Below are positions 1 through 6,083 of a stretch of 64,000 nucleotides of DNA, piece by piece; within the stretch, counting starts at the first letter, position 1; every line of letters begins with the position of its first letter. The position numbers were made by a program, and so were the translations under genes. The stretch is taken from assembly GCF_038595055.1 (NCBI RefSeq), contig NZ_CP152002.1, forward strand, positions 2,462,501 through 2,526,500, written 5' to 3'. Under the pieces are notes generated by a model. It was not told where the DNA came from. It ran no database searches and worked only from the letters and a program-made list of their open reading frames with translations. Origin of the DNA: Paenibacillus sp. FSL R7-0345. Its GTDB lineage: Bacteria; Bacillota; Bacilli; Paenibacillales; Paenibacillaceae.

Positions 1-39
1 GGTTATCATTCGTGCACCGGAGGCTTCACGCCACAACAA

Positions 40-93
40 AACAACCTTCCGCCGGACGGCCAGCAGGCCGGGGAGCGGAAGGTTGTTTTTTTT
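40..93. terminator. Bidirectional rho-independent terminator
   Basis: Arms AACAACCTTCCGC (40-52) and GCGGAAGGTTGTT (75-87) form a 13-bp stem, followed by a T run on the plus strand. The left flank is A-rich, so the hairpin can also stop minus-strand transcripts. It lies just past the stop of the ABC exporter at 114, and probably also ends a plus-strand gene lying before the window. Confidence 0.85.
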
Positions 94-113
94 AACCTAT
101 GTGGTTATTCAGC

Positions 114-1844
114 CTATGCGTTGTACTGGGCCTGATACAAGCGGCTGTAAGTACCGCCAGCGTTCACCAGGTCTTCGTGGCGGCCTTCCTCGGAAATGCC
201 GTCCTCGTTCACGACAATAATCCGGTCGGCATTTTTGATCGTGGTCAGCCGGTGGGCGATAACCAGGGTAGTCCGTCCGACAGACAGCTCAGCCAGGGAC
301 TGCTGGATCGCTGCTTCTGTCTCGGTATCAAGCGCAGAGGTAGCTTCGTCCAGGATCAGAATCGGCGGGTTCTTCAGAAACATGCGGGCAATGGCCAGGC
401 GCTGCTTTTGACCGCCCGACAGCTTCACGCCGCGTTCACCGATAATGGTATCCATGCCGTCCGGCAGGCTGTTGATCAGTTCCTCCAGATGGGCGCGTCT
501 GGCGGCTGTCCAGATCTCATCCAGCTGGGCATCGAGCTTGCCGTAAGCAATGTTTTCGCGGATGGTACCCGAGAACAGGAATACATCCTGCTGCACGATC
601 CCGATCTGCTTGCGCAGGGAATGCAGCTTTATATCACGGATATCCGTTCCGTCAACGGAGATGGCACCGCCGGTGACATCATAGAAGCGGGGCAGCAGGC
701 TGCAGATGGTCGTTTTCCCGGCACCGGAAGGGCCGACAAAAGCAATGGTCTCCCCGGCATTGACCTTCAGGCTGATCTGATTCAGCACAGGCCGGTCTGC
801 CTCATAACCGAAGCTTACGTTATTAAAGGTAATATCGCCGCGCAGAGAGCTTGCATCAACGGCCCCCGGCTTGTCGGCGATGTCCGGCTCTGTATCAATA
901 ATTTCAAGATAACGCTTGAAGCCGGCAATACCCTTCGGATAACTCTCGATAACGGCATTGATCTTCTCGATCGGCCGGAAGAAGATATTGGACAATAAAA
1001 TGAAAGCGACGAATTCACCAATCTCCAGCTCCCCCTGGATAAAGAACCAGGCACCGCAGATCATTACAACAACAGTAATCAGACGGGTCATCATGTAGCT
1101 GACCGAGGAGCTTTTGGCCATCAGCTTGTAAGCCATCAGCTTGGTTTTGCGGAAATTCTGGTTCTCTACAGCAAACAGCGTCTTCTCATACTCCTCATTG
1201 GCAAAGGACTGCACAACACGGATCCCGCCGACATTATCCTCAATCCGGGCATTGAAATTACCTACATTGCCAAAAAGGTTGTGGTAGGTAGAAGTCATGT
1301 TGCGCCCGAAATAAATGATGACCCAGGCCATAATCGGCACAATAATGAAAGTAATAACCGCGAGCTGCAGATTCAGGTCTGCCATGAGAAGAAACGCACC
1401 GATGAGCGTCATGACAGCGATGAACACATCCTCGGGACCATGGTGGGCCACCTCGCCGATATCATTAAGGTCATTGGTAATCCGCCCGATCAGATGGCCG
1501 GTTTTATTGTTGTCGAAGAAACGGAAGGAGAGCTTCTGGATATGGTCGAACATTTTTTTGCGCATATTGGTTTCAATGTTGATCCCAAGCATATGGCCCC
1601 AGTAGGTAACCACGTAGTTCATAATAGTCGTCAGGGCATAAATCCCGAGCAAGGCTATACAAGCCAGCAGAATCAGCGGCCAGTCCTTGCCCGGCAGCAG
1701 ATCATCAATAAATGTATTCACAGCCACCGGAAAAGCGAGCTCCAGCAACCCCGCGCCCACCGCACAGGTGAAGTCGAGAATAAACAGCCCTTTGTATGGC
1801 CGGTAATAGGAGAAAAAACGACGCAACATCTCTTGTTCACTCAT
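114..1844 (-). CDS. ABC exporter, fused membrane and ATPase domains
   Basis: A 576-residue half-transporter of the lipid/multidrug exporter type, expected to work as a dimer in the cytoplasmic membrane. The N-terminal half (about residues 15-310) has six hydrophobic helices. The C-terminal half is an ABC ATPase with Walker A GPSGAGKTT, signature LSGGQKQR, Walker B ILILDEATSALD and the AHRLTTI switch histidine. The substrate cannot be told from sequence. No good Shine-Dalgarno sequence precedes the ATG at 1844; the next in-frame ATG, 15 bases on, has no better one. It is monocistronic, ends at a strong terminator, and its promoter carries a Fur-like palindrome (1868-1886), so iron-dependent expression is an inference. 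Confidence 0.9.
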   Translation of the reverse strand: MSEQEMLRRFFSYYRPYKGLFILDFTCAVGAGLLELAFPVAVNTFIDDLLPGKDWPLILLACIALLGIYALTTIMNYVVTYWGHMLGINIETNMRKKMFDHIQKLSFRFFDNNKTGHLIGRITNDLNDIGEVAHHGPEDVFIAVMTLIGAFLLMADLNLQLAVITFIIVPIMAWVIIYFGRNMTSTYHNLFGNVGNFNARIEDNVGGIRVVQSFANEEYEKTLFAVENQNFRKTKLMAYKLMAKSSSVSYMMTRLITVVVMICGAWFFIQGELEIGEFVAFILLSNIFFRPIEKINAVIESYPKGIAGFKRYLEIIDTEPDIADKPGAVDASSLRGDITFNNVSFGYEADRPVLNQISLKVNAGETIAFVGPSGAGKTTICSLLPRFYDVTGGAISVDGTDIRDIKLHSLRKQIGIVQQDVFLFSGTIRENIAYGKLDAQLDEIWTAARRAHLEELINSLPDGMDTIIGERGVKLSGGQKQRLAIARMFLKNPPILILDEATSALDTETEAAIQQSLAELSVGRTTLVIAHRLTTIKNADRIIVVNEDGISEEGRHEDLVNAGGTYSRLYQAQYNA

Positions 1845-1867
1845 TTCTGTAATAGTATGTATTGTTA

Positions 1868-1886
1868 GTTGAGAGTCATTCTCAAC
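1868..1886. promoter_or_regulatory. 19-bp perfect palindrome resembling a Fur box
   Basis: GTTGAGA-GTCAT-TCTCAAC on the plus strand is a perfect inverted repeat. Read on the minus strand its core TGAGAAT-G-ACTCTCA matches the 7-1-7 Fur consensus TGATAAT-N-ATTATCA at 11 of 14 arm positions. It covers roughly +9 to +27 of the promoter for the minus-strand ABC exporter, a position suited to repression. Which repressor binds is an inference. Confidence 0.6.
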
Positions 1887-1901
1887 TACCTTATTCTTAG
1901 G

Positions 1902-1930
1902 ATACTAAAGAGGGTAGCCGGATTTGTCAA
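1902..1930 (-). promoter_or_regulatory. SigA-type promoter of the ABC exporter
   Basis: On the minus strand a perfect -35 TTGACA (1930-1925), a 17-base spacer and -10 TAGTAT (1907-1902) precede the exporter. The expected transcription start is near 1895, immediately upstream of the palindrome at 1868-1886. Confidence 0.75.
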
Positions 1931-2036
1931 CCTTTGTCATACCGGAGTTGATCAGAGTTTTATGCCGCTTCACCCAGTCCAAGCTCATAAGCTTTACATA
2001 TTTTATGGGTATTCCATCAAAAAAGGGGGGGTTAAC

Positions 2037-2138
2037 ATGAGCGAAAATATCGGCGGATACAGCCCGTTCACTTCTACCGGTGCCATTCTGGTTTTGTTCA
2101 TCCTGCTTGTAATTATTTCTAAATCCTTTTTAGTGTAA
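2037..2138 (+). CDS. YjcZ-type small membrane peptide
   Basis: A 33-residue peptide: a short polar N terminus with GGYSPFTSTG, then one hydrophobic segment (ILVLFILLVII, about residues 17-28) and the tail SKSFLV. The start follows a run of seven G residues (AAAAGGGGGGG) seven to eight bases upstream. The pattern fits the YjcZ family of tiny sporulation-associated proteins in Bacillaceae, whose role is unknown. A near twin lies at 59220-59318 on the other strand, with the shared core TSTG-x-ILVLFILLVII. It has its own terminator and stands alone. Confidence 0.8.
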   Translation: MSENIGGYSPFTSTGAILVLFILLVIISKSFLV

Positions 2139-2157
2139 CGGAAGAAGGTCTCATGCT

Positions 2158-2190
2158 AAACCTGCCGGCCGTATAGCCGGCAGGTTTGCT
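2158..2190 (+). terminator. Hairpin terminator after the YjcZ-type peptide
   Basis: AAACCTGCCGGC (2158-2169) pairs perfectly with GCCGGCAGGTTT (2176-2187) around a six-base loop. The T tail is short, so termination may be moderate. Confidence 0.7.
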
Positions 2191-2284
2191 CTGTACATAT
2201 CCCGCCGGCAGTTATCCAAAAACATATGCAAATACAATCAGGCAAGGTTATAATATAACAATGTGTGTAAGAAAATTGGGTTCT

Positions 2285-2316
2285 AACAGCTGACAAGCCC
2301 AGGCTTGCCAGCTGTT
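2285..2316 (+). other. Hairpin in the leader of the CynX-like gene
   Basis: AACAGCTGACAAGCC pairs with GGCTTGCCAGCTGTT with one mismatch around a two- to three-base loop, followed by TTTCT. A likely -10 TATAAT lies upstream at 2249-2254, so the hairpin begins about 25 bases into the transcript and ends 24 bases before the start codon. It could attenuate or stabilise the mRNA; no ligand motif was recognised. Confidence 0.45.
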
Positions 2317-2340
2317 TCTACTGCAGCCGGGAGGAACATC

Positions 2341-3573
2341 ATGACTGTAAGATCTCAAGACAGGGCAACCGGAAAGCAGGAGATGTCCAGTGCACGTGCC
2401 GGCTCCGGCGGGCTTATGCTGGTGCTTGGCATCATTTTCGTAGCTGCCGCCCTGCGGGCACCGTTCACCTCTGTCGGACCGCTGCTCGGACTGATCCGGG
2501 ACGATCTGGGTCTGTCCAATACGCTGGCCGGATTTATCACTACGCTGCCGCTGCTTGCATTTGCCCTGCTGTCGCCGTTTGCGCCGCAGCTGGCCCGCCG
2601 ATTTGGACTGGGCAATGTGCTGCTGCTGGCCATGCTGACGTTAGCCGGAGGCATTCTGCTCCGCTCTGCCTCGGGCGCCGTTACCTTTTTCACAGGCACC
2701 GCGCTGATCGGACTGGCTATTGCCGTCTGCAACGTGCTGCTTCCCGGACTGATCAAGGGAAGCTTTCCGCTGCGGATCGGTCTGATGACCGGAATGTATA
2801 CCGTATCTATGAATCTGTGCGCTGCGGCAGCCTCGGGCTTCAGCGTGCCGCTTGCGGGACAAGCCGGGTTAGGCTGGCGCGGAACGTTGTCGCTCTGGTT
2901 TATCATCGCTTTGCTTGCTGTTGCATTCTGGATTCCGCAATTAAAGGGCTTTGTCCAGGGTAACGGGGGAGGCGCAGCCAAATCTTCGATAAAGGTCTGG
3001 AAATCACCGCTCGCCTGGCAGGTCACATTATTCATGGGGCTGCAATCCCTGCTTTATTATGTGCTGATCTCCTGGTTCTCGGTAATTCTGGGTGAACGCG
3101 GCATGTCGGCCAGCCATGCAGGCTGGATTTTGTCTCTGATGCAGCTGGCCCAGCTGCCGTTTACCTTTTTTGTACCGCTGCTGGCCGGCCGGATGAAGAA
3201 CCAGCGCAGTCTGGTCCTGATCACATCCATCCTGTTCTTTATCGGCATCCTTGGCATCTGGCTGGGCAGCACGGCCTGGATGGCGCTGTGGGCAGTCTGT
3301 ATCGGCATCGGCGGCGGCTTCGCTTTCGGACTGGCTATGATGTTCTTCAGCCTGCGGACCCGCACAGCCCAGGAGGCAAGTGAGCTGTCCGGGATGGCCC
3401 AGTCTGTCGGCTATCTGCTGGCAGCAATGGGACCTGCACTGTTTGGGCTGCTCCATGATGCCACAGACAGCTGGAGTGTTCCGCTCGGCCTGCTGGCCGC
3501 TGCGGCAGTGCTTCTGTCTGCTGCAGGCCTGGGAGCAGGACGGGATAAAGTGGTTGAGAGCCGGACTTCCTAA
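2341..3573 (+). CDS. CynX/NimT-family MFS transporter
   Basis: About 410 residues and twelve hydrophobic segments. The motif ALRAPFTSVGPLLGLIRDDLGLS in the first helix region is typical of the CynX/NimT branch (E. coli CynX cyanate and NimT 2-nitroimidazole exporters, B. subtilis YycB). The start at 2341 is preferred over an in-frame ATG at 2305 because GGGAGG lies at 2329-2334, six bases upstream. The first 23 residues are polar and Ser/Gly-rich. The substrate is unknown. It ends at a shared bidirectional terminator facing the methyltransferase on the other strand. Confidence 0.85.
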   Translation: MTVRSQDRATGKQEMSSARAGSGGLMLVLGIIFVAAALRAPFTSVGPLLGLIRDDLGLSNTLAGFITTLPLLAFALLSPFAPQLARRFGLGNVLLLAMLTLAGGILLRSASGAVTFFTGTALIGLAIAVCNVLLPGLIKGSFPLRIGLMTGMYTVSMNLCAAAASGFSVPLAGQAGLGWRGTLSLWFIIALLAVAFWIPQLKGFVQGNGGGAAKSSIKVWKSPLAWQVTLFMGLQSLLYYVLISWFSVILGERGMSASHAGWILSLMQLAQLPFTFFVPLLAGRMKNQRSLVLITSILFFIGILGIWLGSTAWMALWAVCIGIGGGFAFGLAMMFFSLRTRTAQEASELSGMAQSVGYLLAAMGPALFGLLHDATDSWSVPLGLLAAAAVLLSAAGLGAGRDKVVESRTS

Positions 3574-3600
3574 AAGTAGCTGAATCAACCCCTGATAAAA

Positions 3601-3642
3601 GAAGAGCACGCCGGATTCGAACTTCCGGCGTGCTCTTCTTTT
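3601..3642. terminator. Bidirectional terminator between convergent genes
   Basis: GAAGAGCACGCCGGA (3601-3615) and TCCGGCGTGCTCTTC (3624-3638) form a 15-bp stem, with T-rich sequence on the right and A-rich on the left. It serves both the CynX-like gene and the methyltransferase, whose stop codon it touches. Confidence 0.9.
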
Positions 3643-4399
3643 ATCTTTTCACGGCAACAACCCGGATTCGCCGGTAATCCATTACCCAGACACCGTCATG
3701 GAACAGCTGCGGCCTCAGCTCCTGCTCCATAAAGGCCAGGACCTGCCCGCGCTGCACAGGAGTAAGTACGCTTAGAATGCCGTCCGCAAAAGTGTTCAGC
3801 CAGGTGACAAAACCCTGCTCGCCGCCGGCCAGCGGAGTGGGGCGGTCATAGCAGAGCGCAAGGCTTGCTGACAGCCCGCTCTGCTCAAGCAGAGTGGTGT
3901 ACTCTGCGATGCCTGGGAAATACCAGGGCAGCGCAAGCTTATCCTGGCATCCGGCCGCAGCGAAGGCGAGCGGCAGCCCGTGGACGACCGACGCGATGTT
4001 GTCCTTGCCGCCGAACTCGGCAACAAAGCGGCCGCCGGTCCGCAGACTTGCGGCAATGCTGGCCGCAGCGCCCCTGGCATCGGTCAGCCAGTGCAGCGCC
4101 GCGTTGCTGAACACCGCATCGGCAGACGGCTCGGCGGTATAGCTCTGGCCGTCGGCCAGAATAAATGTAAGGTGCGGATGCTTAAGCCTGGCTGCAGCGA
4201 TCATTTCCGGCGACGCATCAATGCCGGTGACTGCAGCGCCGCGGCTGGCGATAGCGGCCGCAAGATCTCCGGTGCCGCAGCCCCAGTCGAGGATGAACTC
4301 ACCAGCCGCGGGCTTCAGCAGTTCAATCAGCGATTCGCCGTACTGGGAGACAAAGGCCATATCTGTGTCATAGGTTCCTGTATTCCATTTCTGGTTCAT
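3641..4399 (-). CDS. Class I SAM-dependent methyltransferase
   Basis: A 252-residue soluble protein. Motif I ILDWGCGTGDLAAAIA (about residues 34-49) and the acidic loop VTGIDASPEMI bind S-adenosylmethionine. The opening NTGTYDTDMAFVSQYG and the ALHWL segment resemble trans-aconitate methyltransferase-like enzymes, but the substrate is not known. The start at 4399 is chosen because GAAAGGAG lies eight bases upstream; longer in-frame versions to 4477 have no such site. It is transcribed toward the shared terminator at 3601-3642. Confidence 0.85.
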   Translation of the reverse strand: MNQKWNTGTYDTDMAFVSQYGESLIELLKPAAGEFILDWGCGTGDLAAAIASRGAAVTGIDASPEMIAAARLKHPHLTFILADGQSYTAEPSADAVFSNAALHWLTDARGAAASIAASLRTGGRFVAEFGGKDNIASVVHGLPLAFAAAGCQDKLALPWYFPGIAEYTTLLEQSGLSASLALCYDRPTPLAGGEQGFVTWLNTFADGILSVLTPVQRGQVLAFMEQELRPQLFHDGVWVMDYRRIRVVAVKR

Positions 4400-4498
4400 G
4401 GGGTAAAGCTCCTTTCGGTTACGAATGTTAATAACGTTGTAACACGCCGGATAGTTATAAGTAAAATATATAAACATTATAAAACTTATTGTTTTTAC

Positions 4499-5104
4499 CT
4501 ATACAAGTGCAGTGCACAGTTCATAAATGCTGAAGAGGATGAGGAAGACTGCAGACGTACGGCTCAGGATTCGGCTAAAGGATTCCGTAAGCCTGCTGCT
4601 GATCCAGCTTATGATTAAAGTCAGGAGCAGCCACCAGCAGAAAGAGCCGAGGGCTATGCCGGCAGGCAGAAGCAGGGAGCTTCCGGCTCTGCCGCCCAGG
4701 GAAGCAGCCAGCGCCATGAAGCCCAGGACTGTTGCCGGATTGGCCAGTGTCAGAAGAAAAGAAGAGAGCAGGCTGTACAGCCTGCTGCTGCGGACTGTCT
4801 CCGGCATAGCATCGGCTCCCGCTGCCCGCCAGGCGCTGATACCCAGATAAGCGATGAACAGAGAGCCGAGCAGCTTCAATGGTAAGGCGAATCCGGCTGT
4901 AAACGCACTTACCGCCTTGAAGCCTGTTACTGTTACCAGTGCATAAAAGGCGTCGGCCAGGGCAATTCCTGCTCCTGTAGCCAGGCCGGCGCTCAGACCC
5001 TGCCGCAGGGTCCGGTTCATGCAGAGCAGTGACATCGGTCCCACCGGCGCTGCAACAATGAAGCCGAAGCCCAGGCCGCTCAGCAGTGCAGACCAGAGGA
5101 TCAT
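4499..5104 (-). CDS. LysE/RhtB-family amino acid exporter
   Basis: A 201-residue membrane protein with about six hydrophobic helices. The N-terminal GFIVAAPVGPMSLLCMNRTL is the LysE/RhtB signature region (PVGP), and GLATGAGIALADAFYAL follows it. The family exports amino acids or related metabolites. Its ATG overlaps the stop of the upstream Lrp-type gene in an ATGA junction (5101-5104), so the two are translationally coupled. An Lrp regulator paired with a LysE exporter is a classic arrangement in which the regulator senses the exported amino acid; that link is inferred here. Confidence 0.88.
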   Translation of the reverse strand: MILWSALLSGLGFGFIVAAPVGPMSLLCMNRTLRQGLSAGLATGAGIALADAFYALVTVTGFKAVSAFTAGFALPLKLLGSLFIAYLGISAWRAAGADAMPETVRSSRLYSLLSSFLLTLANPATVLGFMALAASLGGRAGSSLLLPAGIALGSFCWWLLLTLIISWISSRLTESFSRILSRTSAVFLILFSIYELCTALV

Positions 5105-5568
5105 GTTTCACCTTCTCCAAACGGCAGGACAACATTGGGTGTCTCCTTGACGGTCCCCAGAATAATGGTCGTCCGCGTGCGTACAATACCCGGCAGTCCC
5201 TTGAGCTCCTCACTGATAATCCGGTCCAGGTCCCGTGTTCCCCTGCAGCGGATTTTCAGGATATAATCATCATCACCTGCTGTATGATGACATTCCTGAA
5301 TTTCCGGGAGCTTCTGTACGAGTGTAAGAAAAGCCTCCCGGTGTGACGGACGCTCAAGGGAGACGGCGACGAGTGCCGCCAGGCTGTAGCCTGTCGATTC
5401 TGCATCAATCAGAGCTGTGTAGCCTTTGATTATTCCCTGCTCCTCCAGCCGTCTTACCCGGTCAGCAGCGGCGGGGGATGACAAACCGAGCGCCCCGGCC
5501 AGTTCAGACCAGGTTACTCTTCCATTAGCGATAAGGGTGTTGACTATCTTTTTATCCAAAGCATCCAT
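5101..5568 (-). CDS. Lrp/AsnC-family transcriptional regulator
   Basis: 155 residues. An N-terminal AsnC-type winged helix (LDKKIVNTLIANGRVTWSEL, then LGLSSPAAADRVRRLEEQG) is followed by a ligand-binding RAM domain (from about residue 65). The start at 5568 has AAGGA eight bases upstream; an ATG three codons earlier overlaps that site and is less likely. It is coupled to the LysE exporter gene by a 4-base overlap, so it probably controls its own operon in response to an amino acid. The upstream region (5580-5640) is very AT-rich, suitable for a promoter and Lrp binding. Confidence 0.88.
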   Translation of the reverse strand: MDALDKKIVNTLIANGRVTWSELAGALGLSSPAAADRVRRLEEQGIIKGYTALIDAESTGYSLAALVAVSLERPSHREAFLTLVQKLPEIQECHHTAGDDDYILKIRCRGTRDLDRIISEELKGLPGIVRTRTTIILGTVKETPNVVLPFGEGET

Positions 5569-5772
5569 TAATATCATCCTTAATATATAAAGTGTTTATT
5601 TAATATAACCTTACAATATAAATAAAACAATAGCCTGATACTTAAAATGATAATTATCACTCAGGCGCTTTTATTAAACTTATTAATATTTTTTGTGAAA
5701 AACTCTTGCATTTCATCTCTGAAGAGTGTATATTCTTAATTACGGTGATTGAATCACTGAGATACATAATAT

Positions 5773-5856
5773 GCGGTCGTGGCGGAATTGGCAGACGCGC
5801 ACGGTTCAGGTCCGTGTGGTAGCAATATCGTGGAGGTTCGAGTCCTCTCGACCGCA
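5773..5856 (+). tRNA. tRNA-Leu (anticodon CAG)
   Basis: 84 bases that fold as a class II tRNA. The acceptor GCGGTCG pairs with CGACCGC, discriminator A at 5856. The anticodon stem is CACGG/CCGTG with loop TTCAGGT (anticodon CAG, reading CUG). It has a long variable arm and the T loop TTCGAGT. CCA is not encoded. It stands alone, upstream of a terminator. Confidence 0.95.
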
Positions 5857-5870
5857 TTCTCTTTATCAGA

Positions 5871-5896
5871 AAACCCTTCGCAAGAAGGGTTTTTTC
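5871..5896 (+). terminator. Terminator after tRNA-Leu
   Basis: AAACCCTTC (5871-5879) and GAAGGGTTT (5884-5892) around a GCAA tetraloop, followed by a T run. It lies 15 bases past the tRNA. Confidence 0.9.
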
Positions 5897-5933
5897 GTTT
5901 TTTAACTGCGCTTAAATACCTTTACCTGCTCTT

Positions 5934-5968
5934 AATCCCTCAGTCACGTCAGTGATTGAGGGATTTTG
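5934..5968 (+). terminator. Second hairpin downstream of tRNA-Leu
   Basis: AATCCCTCAGTCAC pairs with GTGATTGAGGGATT with one mismatch around GTCA, followed by TTTG. Probably a back-up terminator or leftover of a removed gene. Confidence 0.55.
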
Positions 5969-6083
5969 TGTAAGCAGCGGGCCCGTTCTGCCCAATGGCT
6001 TCAGATTCGCGGCAAATCAGCCGAAAAAAAGGTATACTATGAAAGAGCTATGACCCCCGAATTTTCCAGAGGAGGCAACATCC

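Noticed and set aside
99..998. 300-codon open frame opposite the ABC exporter
   Set aside because: Antisense shadow of a clear ABC ATPase gene, as are many long frames opposite GC-rich genes in this window.
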